NCBI GenBank assembly: GCA_001600875.1
Contig: BCLD01000031.1
Location: 8,046-21,528, forward strand
Direction: 5' to 3'
DNA length: 13,483 nt
Source of the DNA: Solicoccozyma terricola
Taxonomy: Eukaryota > Basidiomycota > Tremellomycetes > Filobasidiales > Piskurozymaceae
The notes under the pieces are model-generated. The model did no database searches and was not told the origin of the DNA. It saw nothing but the letters and a program-made list of their open reading frames with translations. The first letter of the stretch is position 1; every line of letters begins with the position of its first letter. The position numbers and the translations under genes were made by a program. Positions 1-8,322 of this stretch are shown one piece after another.

Positions 1-375
1 ATTCCACTCACGGTTCATCATCATCATGACCTGATTCGTGAAGCCAGCGTAATAGAAGGTCACCAAGTACCGCAGGTGAGGATGCAGGTTGCCTTGCCGG
101 ACGCGACAAGAGCGAGGATATTCAATGCTGGCTCGATGAAGAATCAGGGCGCCCAAGTATGTCTCACCTTTGACANATGNTTTGGTGCCAGACGACCGTA
201 GAGCCTTATAACTTGGAGGACGACCTTCATGGTAGGGTCCGCCGTGATCCCCGGCGGAGAACGCTGCAGATGACCAAACTGGCCAATCTCGGGCGAGCAG
301 AGTCAGGCAGAACGTGAGCAATATCAGCATGCATAGCATGGCTCGGTAGCGGTAGCGGTGCCGGTTGATCGGCAT
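1..375 (-). CDS. O-fucosyltransferase-like type II membrane protein, N-terminal part (runs off left edge)
   Basis: Only the N-terminus is present. I read exon 1 as 375-168, a 75-nt intron as 167-93 (gtgaga...caag), exon 2 as 92-12, and a second gtgagt donor at position 11. The start at 375 gives a basic tail (MPINRHRYRYR), then one hydrophobic segment at about residues 13-27 (MLCMLILLTFCLTLLA), as in Golgi glycosyltransferases. After splicing, the protein reads KGNLHPHLRYLVTF and then YYAGFTNQVMMMMN. The 'aGFtNQ' block resembles the first conserved motif of the fungal O-fucosyltransferase-like family (PF10250 type). It aligns with RGESLRPDYRYVTTILEGGW in the gene at 1341, and the first intron lies at the same place and phase. 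The two are therefore divergent paralogues. Two ambiguous bases (176, 180) fall in exon 1. The catalytic half is outside the window, so activity cannot be judged. Confidence 0.72.
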   Translation of the reverse strand, partial: MPINRHRYRYRAMLCMLILLTFCLTLLARDWPVWSSAAFSAGDHGGPYHEGRPPSYKALRSSGTKXXVKGETYLGALILHRASIEYPRSCRVRQGNLHPHLRYLVTFYYAGFTNQVMMMMNREWN

Positions 376-602
376 GGTCTTCCACACAGCAAGGAATCAG
401 TCCCCCCCTGTGCCCCCCTCAGTCGTCGGTTCTCTATACCAACAGGTGTTCAACCAAATCTGCGGCTAATCTGCGGATGCGAAGACGCGCCATCGACTGC
501 TCTGTCAAAAAACTCAGACTGTAAAGATCCCGACATTGGCCTGTTTCTCAGTTTCTGAGATTTCCAAGAAACCCTGAATGTTTCGGAAGGGGGCCGGTCG
601 GC

Positions 603-633
603 GTAACGGACCACTCCAGTTGTGGTGCGTTAC
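603..633. repeat. Imperfect palindrome, 12-bp arms
   Basis: The arms gtaacggaccac (603-614) and gtggtgcgttac (622-633) pair at 11 of 12 positions around a 7-nt spacer. The position between divergent promoters would suit a dimeric regulator site or a hairpin. No function can be assigned. Confidence 0.5.
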
Positions 634-845
634 TTCACAGGCACCTGATTGGAAATAGTCAAAGTCTCAGGCGTTACAGTACAAGGTACAGAGACGCCAC
701 TAGTCCGAGTTGGCAACGTGGTTCTATCCGGTATTTCCGCTGGTGGTACTGTAACAAGCTGCCAAGGTGGTACCCATCCTGTCACGCTAAACGGCTTCTC
801 TCCTGCGCCCACTTTTTGTGTGCGTTCGGGATTTCTCGTTCCCAC
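630..845. other. Stretch open on both strands; possible decayed surface-protein fragment
   Basis: The plus strand from 649 reads as a beta-strand-like sequence with repeated V-x-G patterns (VSGVTVQGTETPLVRVG, then NVVLSGISAGGTVT). The opposite strand reads as a Ser/Thr/Pro/Val-rich tail ending TVTPETLTISNQVPVK and a stop at 630. Either could be the remains of a secreted or wall protein. I recognise neither, and neither has a clear start or splice signals. Chance overlap of open frames is quite possible. Confidence 0.15.
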
Positions 846-1340
846 ACCGACTATTGAATATTTCCAGCTGTTTATGCAAACCCTTCGCCGGATAGCCAGC
901 CACAGTCGTTATCGTGACATCGTTTCTTGAGCCAGTGTCTCCGAAGACAAACTCCGATGGGACAGTAACGAAAGGCTTGTGCGAGATTCAAAATAGCTGA
1001 GATTCTAGTTCTCTCATTGCCCAAGGGAAACGTCTGTATGAAGTCCTTTCCGTTTTGGTAACAGGAGTGCGCATCTGGTAAAAGGGGTCCGCATAATTTG
1101 AGAGAGTGGCGCTTTTGGGGGTGAGTAAGCATAGGTTCCCGAATACATGAAGCTTGTGTTTAGGTCGGTACATGTTCGTAGATGTCACGCCGTAAACTAA
1201 AAATCGGGGTGGACTACGTTATTCCATATGGCTCGATACTGTTGGACGCGGTGCTGTATGTGCTGGTGATAGGCGGTGTGATCTTGCCTATTCGTCAGAG
1301 TTCCCTTAGGATAGTATTCAAGATAGTATCGAGTCATACA

Positions 1341-3317
1341 ATGAGCAACCGAAGACATTTCTGCCTCATCTCTGCCGGGGCGCTCACCCTGTTGACTCTA
1401 CTCCGCTTTGCCCTTTCAATCGGCGCCACCGGATCACAGAGGCTGCTATGGTCAGGAGAGAAAACCGATTCTTTTCCACGAGCAATCCTACGTGACGGCG
1501 AGCGCAAATCTACATTCCGAGGTATGTAGGTGCTGCCTCTTTGGTTTGCGTCTCGCTTATAACAACCTGCATCATTCTCAGAGAGTCTCAGGCCTGATTA
1601 CCGCTATGTCACCACTATCCTGGAAGGAGGCTGGAGTGAGTGTCCCCTTGGTTGGGTTCGCCTCTTGACGGCGCGATTGAAGCAGGTTTTTCTTCCAGAC
1701 TACCAGGCCACGACCTTGTTAAACGTACTCCACGGCGCAGTCCTCACCCAAGGTGAACTTACGGGTGTCAACCTCGCCGCGCTCATTCCTCCCTTCACAC
1801 CGAAGCTCGTCCACCACGGAACAAAGTATGCCCCGTACCTTCCGTTCTCCGAAGTCTTTGATCTTCCCTATCTAATGCAGAAGCTAGAGATGCCCGTAAT
1901 CGAGTGGCACGAGATAAAGAAGCCAACTGCATGTTGCGGGGACATCACAAAGGCTCCTCAGGGGATACTTGGTCAGTTCGCTGAACAGGTCGAGGAAGAG
2001 CAATTGTCCTGTTGGGCTGTACCGATGAAGAAAGCAAAGTGTGAGTCTCGCAGAGACACGGTACCCGGAGATTGCGCTCCGAGCTTGAATTGGTCACCAC
2101 AGCTTTGCGCCGAATGTACAGCGACATATTTACATCATTCGGCTTAAGTGAGTGCGCGCATTTCGAAAGCATACCTCATTCTCCCTCCACGCTGAATTTT
2201 ATCCTCGTTCATGGAAGCTCCAGAGCCATCACACGCACCACTTCCTTCCTCCCTGCTCGATTCGACTGCAGGGACGTTCAGCTCAGTGGTGTACAATTGG
2301 CTCACAGCATTGCTGATGCCCTTGAAGGGTCATCTCAACCCCCTCGGAGAGGATCATCTACTGTCCCAGTATGAACAGGCCCAGTCTATGATGACAAAAG
2401 AAGCTGGCGATGTTGATATATTGTGCTTTGACTGCGTGACCTACGTAAGTGATTACCACTTTCTCAAGTGGTCGTATGATTTCAGGCTGATGTACATACC
2501 CGCGAATGATCAGGGCGCTGACCAACTAGAGCATGGGGCGTGGCTTTCTGTGGGCCAACATTCTCACTGGAATCCAAGAATCCTTCAAATCGCTCGAGAG
2601 GCTATTCTCCGAACGATGGATATGCCCCTGAGCAGCAAACTGCCAAATGTGAGAAGAATACGGGTCATGTCCTCGTATGTTCGACCTTGGTCTTACGATG
2701 GTCTTTCCGCGACCTCTACCAGTTCATTGCGGTACACATCCGACGCAACGAATTCGCAGACGGTTGCCGATGGGGCCCAGGGACCTGTCTCGAGGTTCCG
2801 GCATACAAGGAGCACGTCGAGAGGGTCCGTGAGGAGCTGAAGACAAAGGGACACCGCTTTATGCCGGTGGTGGTCACGACAGACGAAACTGATGCACAGT
2901 GAGTTCGACGACTATAAGCTCGCGAACGAAGAAACGGGGCTGAAAAACCGTGTTTCGTGAATCGGAAGTTTTTTGAACCTAATCGTCGCTGAAGGATGGT
3001 ATCTTCTCGAACATGACAGACTGGGCACTGTGGATGCCTATGGAGCCTGGTAAGTTGTAAGAGTGATCGAAGTGGCGGATGGACCTCTCACTGTTCCCTT
3101 GCTCGTCAGGTATCCGACCGTCATTGACGCCTGTATTCTATCGCTGGGAACCGGGGTTGTCGGGACGCGCGGCAGCACTAGTGAGAGAGAAATCGCATTG
3201 ATCTAGTATCGAATGCTGACGCAATACACTGGCCACTCAGTGACAACACTCGCACAACTCAGGGCTAAGGCTTGGAATCCGGTTTACGTCGGAGCTTTGA
3301 CCGGTATGGAGGACTGA
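1341..3317 (+). CDS. O-fucosyltransferase-like type II membrane glycosyltransferase (PF10250-type), ten exons
   Basis: The exons are 1341-1521, 1582-1635, 1699-2040, 2103-2147, 2218-2444, 2514-2648, 2723-2898, 2969-3049, 3110-3180 and 3241-3317. All phases join to give about 462 residues, and the nine introns are 60-74 nt. The protein has a short basic start (MSNRRH), a membrane segment at about 8-27, an EGGWNYQATTLLN block at about 75 (counterpart of GGxNNQ), then IPPFTP, PFSEVFDLPYLMQ and PVIEWHEIK. It continues with ILCFDCVTY, VGQHSHW, IAVHIRRNEFADGC (about 330-343), AWYPTVIDA and VGTRGSTMTTLAQLRAKAW near the C-terminus. This motif order is that of the large basidiomycete family related to GDP-fucose protein O-fucosyltransferases. 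Members are predicted to transfer a sugar, probably fucose, in the secretory pathway, but the real donor and acceptor are unknown for this branch. Two oddities: HxRxxE replaces the usual HxRxxD, and there is an extra loop GELTGVNLAAL before IPPF. The gene is intact, with no stop or frameshift. Confidence 0.82.
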
Positions 3318-3755
3318 TTTGTAATTTGGCAGTAGAACCTCTTTCCATTATTATACAATTTCACCTGCTGTGCATGGGCCTGACCCAAACTCCAGGACTG
3401 CCAAGGGAAAATGTTGACCCAGCATTGTTTCTACCACATCACATGCTCTGTTGAATGCAGCCATGGACAGAGCCTCCTTCCTGCTCTCACAACACGCGAC
3501 GGCGAAAAAATTCAACTCCCACGGCATCAATAACCGCCGCAATTTTGCTTCGCATTTGACACTTGCTGTGGTTGTTGAGACAGAGTGATCTCACAGGTTG
3601 TGATGGCACTCACGGGCCACATTTTCTTCCATCGATGGGGTTGAGGATCTTCGTATCGGCTCGACAACGCGATGCGGAGGTTTATTTTGATACCGCACAA
3701 GTTTACTAGATGGTGTTTTACAATCTGGCAGCTCGGAGTTTGGATTGGCTAGACT
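3318..3755. other. Convergent 3' intergenic region
   Basis: This 438-bp stretch lies between the stop codons of the converging genes at 3317 and 3756. Short open frames on both strands show no recognisable protein. Apart from a minus-strand AATAAA (3681-3686), I see no further structure. Confidence 0.5.
3681..3686 (-). terminator. Candidate polyadenylation signal AATAAA
   Basis: The minus strand reads AATAAA about 70 nt past the stop codon of the gene at 3756-4945, a sensible distance for a fungal 3' UTR. Context only. Confidence 0.35.
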
Positions 3756-4945
3756 TCAATGATCAAGCAGACCTTTGATGATACTCGAGTTTGAAGCAAG
3801 CACTTCATGTAGCGGTATCACGCGTGTACTCATCCCATCTAAACCCTCGACCTTAGTCTGACTAGTCACTATCACCGTCCCTCCAGAGTTCAGTTGCGCT
3901 GCTAGAGCACCGAATGAACTGGAGCCCACGAGGATCACTTCTCCGCTCGCCAAGGCTTGCAGCGCTTCGAGCTCGTCCTCTTGATCGTACAACTCGAAAG
4001 GAAATTGAAGCTGGTTCTGCACAAACTCCGGCAGTCGCTTGCTAACGACTACCACCTCTAGATGATGTTGTTGCAATATTTGCGGGACCAATATATTCAT
4101 TTGCCGCAAGTTGAAGGACCCCCTGAAGTTGCCGCCCCATTCGCCCTCATCTTCTTGCAAACCCATGTCCGTCCAACGAATATGAAGCGTAAGCCGACCT
4201 GTCTTGCTGTGAATGCTGCCCAACCTCCGTTGCACAAAGGCCTGCGTACAACCTTGCAATCCCTGGTCGAAAAACGTGTTGCCATCGTATACAAGTGACC
4301 CGCAATGCGATATTCTGTCCGAGACTACCCGCGCTGCGTCACTTCTAGTGATCGATCTGCCGCATTTCACGTCTATGATGTCCTTGATCTCCTCGTCATT
4401 TACGTAGGGTTGGAGGTGGCACAGCGGTCCATGTGTCAACCGCGGTGCGTGCCCGTCCAGCAAGTCAGAGGTCGAATTGTCGCGTACAGATTGATGCTCC
4501 AGCAGTATGATGTCAAGATTGAGTGTCTCCGCAACAGCTATCATCCCTTTGAAACGATGCACGTAAGTTCCTACGCCCTCCACGCCACAAGGTCGAACCA
4601 TGAACAACGGTCTCCGTCCGGGGTCTCCTCCCTTTGACGGGATGTAGAAGCTGGCTGATAGCGCTGTTGCTGACATCAACAGAGTAACGGTCAAAAGCCA
4701 TATTAACCAACGCTTGTGCGGTAGTCCATGCACGGTGTTGCGTCGTCTTTCATCGTTGGCACCTCGGCGTTGACGAAGTTCGGTGTGTCCAAGTCGTCCA
4801 TATAGTTTGTCTTCGCATCAACAATGCACAACGCATCCATATCTTGGTCTTCCATACCCACAGGGGTGTAACTGTTTCCGGACAGCAGTCCCGTACTGCG
4901 TGTGTAAGCACCTCTCATGTCCATTGGTATCTTGCTCAGATTCAT
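3756..4945 (-). CDS. Fucosyltransferase-superfamily-like GT-B type II membrane protein
   Basis: The body is one uninterrupted exon (4733-3756; 325 codons counted from a GTG at 4733). It has a membrane segment WLIWLLTVTLLMSATALSASF at residues 9-29, then a GVGTYVHRFKGMIAVAETL block resembling the G-x-G-N-R start of fucosyltransferases. LTLHIRWTDM follows (HxRxxD at 184-189), then GSSSFGALAAQL (270-281) near the end, like the donor-binding C-terminal motif of alpha-1,2/1,6- and O-fucosyltransferases. I infer a GT-B transferase, possibly fucosyl. The exact family is not recognised. The true start is upstream: the frame stays open to 4817 with a basic tail (RQRRGANDERRR) but no ATG. A 47-nt intron (gtatgg...gcgaag), or an 86-nt one starting gtacgg, would join it in frame to an ATG-initiated exon at 4945 (MNLSKIPMDMRGAY). 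A third model keeps the 4945 frame and splices at gtgcca...acaag. The N-terminus is unresolved. This gene is intron-poor compared with its neighbours. Confidence 0.72.
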
Positions 4946-5191
4946 GTCGGGGTATGACTGTGCGTCGTGGGCGCGATACGTAAGGCGGGATAGGAGTCTC
5001 GCGGATCGAAGCCAACGTCGGAATGGAAGATGCTCGCGACAAGGAAGGTTTCCAGGAATATAGAATGTGTTCCAGTCAGGACGGCTTAAGAACCCGACCT
5101 CTAACCACGGGCAAACGCCACTGAGTGCGATCCTTTTGGGTGAGGAGGGGAGGGGGTTTCATTAGTTTTTGCGTGACTTTGTCCTCCGCGT

Positions 5192-5201
5192 TATAAATAT
5201 A
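5192..5201. promoter_or_regulatory. TATA-like element
   Basis: The sequence TATAAATATA lies about 270 bp before the GT61 ATG at 5473 and about 250 bp before the start proposed for the minus-strand gene. It is AT-rich on both strands and could serve either direction. The distance would imply a long 5' UTR. Confidence 0.3.
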
Positions 5202-5327
5202 TTCACTTTGCGAGGGAAGCGCCACTAGTGACAAAAGCGAAGTTAGATCCACGTGCGGAGCTGATTCCTGGTCAGGTCGGTGGGCGGTTCTCACGTCCAA
5301 GATTGATCAGTAGCGGGAAGGCGCGCT

Positions 5328-5353
5328 GCCTGCTCGGGACGCCTGCTCGGGAC
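5328..5353. repeat. 13-bp tandem direct duplication
   Basis: Two perfect, abutting copies of gcctgctcgggac (5328-5340 and 5341-5353), followed by gcgcc. This may be replication slippage or a duplicated protein-binding site in the promoter of the GT61 gene. Confidence 0.6.
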
Positions 5354-5472
5354 GCGCCAGAGGCTCGACCCTGTAGTAGGGTCATCGACCGCTAGTGTCA
5401 AAGAACAATCCTGCACTACTTGCGTGATCTTCATCGGACTCGGCCCCATCGTTTACATCGCCTCCGATCAAG

Positions 5473-7491
5473 ATGCTGATCTTCTCTCGCTGGCATACAG
5501 GAAGCGCCAGTATTCGCGCTCTTTCGCCCTTCGCGAGGTTGCTCACGCTCGTTCTCGCCCTCTTCACACCAGCCATCATCCTACGAGCTTGGTTGGGAAG
5601 ATCTCTGCAGGAGCGGCATCCATGCTCTGCCACAGGAAACCACGTTTCCCACTTACCTAGGCGCACTTCCTGGTTGTGTTCCTTCGGTATCATCGATTAT
5701 ACGCAGCCGAACCGCCATACTTGCTCCTTGTCAGCGACCGCATCTTCGCCGTCCCTTCTGCTGCAAGATCGACTACACCGAGAGGGACAGGACACGATTC
5801 CTCCCCAACTTCAAAGCCGCACTGTAGCTCACGCAGCGGGCTTCACGGTGCTGTCCAACGCTTACATTCGAAATGGAACCTGGTTCTTGATTTCTGAAGA
5901 TCAGTGGTCTTTCCCACCGGTCGAGCTTATTGTCAGCGCTGCTCCGGACTTTGGAGGTAGCGACGTTACTACCGATGAGCACATCCAGGTTGTGACCCCT
6001 GTCAGGGCATGGGAGCTGGGAATTAGGCCCGAAGAAATTGAGGAGCTGGATGATCATGTGGTGAGTGGATCAATTTCGAACTATCTTGGCCGCCTCTGAC
6101 TTGCCCTCCACAGCTTGTATTCAACGACCGAATATGTAAGTCGCAGGGGAGACGTGTGCTTGGACTGAAGCGCTGGGCTCGCAGCTCATCGTGCTGTTTT
6201 CTCAACTGGGTTTGCTTGCAGATCTGGATCACTGTCAGTTGACCTGGCCGCAGTCAACAAAGGTGGTTGAGGAAACTGACACTTTCTGTATCACCGAAGA
6301 CTATCACCTTGTGGGCGAGATGCTCCTCGGCGCATGGAGAGTGTGGAGGAACATTGAAGCCAAGACGGGCGAGACTGTCCCTGATTTTGACGTGATTGCA
6401 TTCCCACACGTTGCGGACGACGCAATTCCCGGCTGGCGGGATCGAGCGGGGATGAACGACTACCTCTTGAGGAAGCTTTTGTAAGCAGTCTACAAGCACA
6501 AACCAGATGTCGACCATCCGTCGCTTATTCTGGTCGATACCATGCGTGCGAATCTCAGCCCTAACGCTCGACGAGAATTCGAGCCGCAGTGGGAGGATCG
6601 GGCGAAGACGATGGCTACGTACCGAATAAAGACGGTCACGATCGCCGATCGACGAGCTGGCCACAAAGGACCGTTGTCAAAGGGGAAACCTATAGAGGAT
6701 GTACTTCAACTGGAAGTCCCGACGACCTGGTTGTCCTCTCTACGTGATCGATTGCTCGTCGACTATCAAGGCAGTATCATGCACCAAGCCAAACCGAATC
6801 TACCCGTCATAACGTACCTCTCACGACAGAAGGCCAACCTCCGACGCATTGAAGAAGAGGATCACGAGGCTTTGATAAAGGAGCTCACAAAACTGGACAA
6901 AGAGGAAGGGATAGCCGAGTTCAACGTCGAGCTGTTTGAACCCGGGACACCAATTGAGGAACAAGTGGCAAAGATGGCAAGGACTACGGTGGGTGCACGT
7001 CTCCACTCTGTCGCGGTGGCGGCATCGCTGATTGTGGCGCTCGTTATTCATGCCAGATATTTGTATCCCTGCATGGAAACGGATTGACGCACACGTTGTG
7101 GATGGAACCGACTCCGATTTCGGCGGTCTACGAGGTTCAAAAGCCTCTTATGCACTTGGATGACTATTCGATTCTCGCTCAAGCCCAAGGGATACCCCAT
7201 TGGTTAGTTCGAGAAGACGTGTAAGTGCGAGACCTTTGGGGCGTCCCTCCTTCCAGATGACCACTCATAGCTGACTGCGTTTACCCAACGTCTTCCTACC
7301 ATGATTGCAGCAGACACGAGGGGACTGNTAACGGCGACCGAGAGCTTCCATTCTGTTTGAGACCCAAGTGTGGTACTCGAGGTCACCCGCACGGACTTTC
7401 AATCGGAGCTCACGATTACCGTGTCGATGCCAAATTCTTGGCGAATATGATCCGGCAGCGACTCCTCACCCATCAGACTAGACGGAGATAG
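5473..7491 (+). CDS. GT61-family (DUF563) glycosyltransferase, six exons
   Basis: The exons are 5473-6060, 6114-6135, 6222-6480, 6559-6988, 7057-7220 and 7311-7491. Phases join to give about 547 residues. The start gives a basic tail and a membrane segment at about 20-38 (FARLLTLVLALFTPAIILRAW). Fungal GT61 hallmarks follow in order: NAYIRNGTWFLISEDQWSFPP, TEDYHLVGEMLLGAWR (about 228-243), IAFPHV, GWRDRAGMNDYLLRKLF (across an intron), PVITYLSRQ and RRIEEEDHEALI. Then come ELFEPGTPIEEQVAKMART and SLHGNGLTHTLW (HGNGLTH at about 439-445). The last exon ends HPHGLSIGAHDYRVDAKFLANMIRQRL. GT61 enzymes add xylose, GlcNAc or related sugars in the Golgi. The donor here is not predictable. Odd points are a 22-nt exon (6114-6135), an in-frame TAA at 6482 removed with the 6481-6558 intron, and a tandem gcagcag acceptor at 7308-7313 that would add or drop one residue. 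An ambiguous base at 7328 cannot create a stop. Confidence 0.9.
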
Positions 7492-8322
7492 GAATCTAGG
7501 TGAATTCCTGGCAGTACGGCCAAATAGCTATGAATGCTGTTGAAGACAGGTGGAGTGAGTGGTGGCGATTAGAGAAGAGTGAAAGCGGGTAGTGATAATC
7601 CTGAGTATGCTTGTATCGAGTAGATCCGTAGAAGATGTCATATGTGCTGCGAAAATTATCTGCCTAGTAGTTGTCGTGTCTTACCACACCAACATTTTTT
7701 GCCGAAAGGAAACAAAAAGGAGAGATTGACTCAGAAAAGTCTGTCTATACTTACGTGATTCTGGCTGAATATGTTGATTATCAGCACTCTTAATCTGCAT
7801 TTGGCACCTTGGAGATCCCTCATCTCCAACTTCGGCATCTTGAGTTGTACAGATACCTCACGAACATGGGAAACATCAGACCCGAGGAAGAGCACCCAAA
7901 CTCTCCCGCATCTGGGCATTGGGGGAAGCAGGGGTGTTTCAACAGTGTCCGGGTTCCTCACAAAGAGCGGGAGAAAGGGACTGAAGTCATGCATGACATG
8001 CGCAGACTAAGCCGAACTTGAATCCCATCTAACCACACATTACAGGTGGTTGGCAAAGCTGAAGCTGCTTGTTTTTCCCTCTATCGTTCATCATTACATT
8101 ACACCGGATCCTTTGGCAAATCGTCTAATCATCTTGGATGCGGTACTTCAGATGGTGCTGGACAGAGCCTGACTCTGTCGAACATCCAAAAGTCCGCGCA
8201 GAGGAAAATGCCGATGAGATGGGTGGCCACGAATGATTTCGGGTACTGGTGAACGGTCGCGGACTGTCAAATTGCTTCCACAAACCTTCGTCCTACATCA
8301 CGTCCAGCATTTCCGCGTGTCT
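7492..8322. other. Convergent intergenic region with possible decayed exons
   Basis: This 831-bp gap separates two converging genes and is the longest gene-free stretch. Some pieces look exon-like: a plus-strand stretch near 7809-7875 reading EIPHLQLRHLELYRYLTNMG, a good branch point and acceptor (ctaac...attacag) ending at 8045, and WLAKLKLLVFPSIVHHYITP just after it, ending in a stop near 8170. On the minus strand, an open frame (7994-7756) ends at a perfect gtaagt donor. I could not join any of these into a convincing gene. They may be remnants or chance. Confidence 0.25.

Larger units (their letters stand above)
376..1340. promoter_or_regulatory. Divergent intergenic region between the two O-fucosyltransferase-like genes
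   Basis: This 965-bp gap separates the start codons of two divergently transcribed paralogues, so it must hold both promoters. I see no convincing TATA box. It contains an imperfect palindrome (603-633) and a stretch open in two frames (about 630-845), both listed separately. An upstream in-frame ATG at 1182 would lengthen the 1341 protein by 53 residues. I did not use it, because the paralogue at 375 begins directly before its membrane segment. Confidence 0.5.
4946..5472. promoter_or_regulatory. Divergent promoter region between the fucosyltransferase-like and GT61 genes
   Basis: About 527 bp separate the two divergent starts. A TATA-like sequence (5192-5201) lies near the middle, and a 13-bp tandem duplication (5328-5353) lies about 120 bp before the GT61 start. 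Shared control of the pair is inferred from geometry only. Confidence 0.5.

Noticed and set aside
1182..1529. Longer start for the O-fucosyltransferase-like gene at an in-frame ATG (1182), adding a second hydrophobic segment
   Set aside because: The paralogue at 375 starts just before its single membrane segment, and the start at 1341 gives the same architecture. Transcript data could reverse this.
2540..2902. Separate small gene containing the HIRRNEF motif
   Set aside because: It is the seventh exon of the 1341-3317 gene. The frame before 2723 is the 2649-2722 intron.
4062..4637. Plus-strand open frames inside the 3756-4945 gene
   Set aside because: They are antisense shadows. Only the minus strand has the membrane segment and the HxRxxD and SSSFG motifs in one frame.
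6482..6484. In-frame TAA suggesting that the GT61 gene is a pseudogene
   Set aside because: It lies in a 78-nt intron with a gtaagc donor and ctcag acceptor. Splicing restores RKLFPNARREFEPQWEDRAK, which matches the family.
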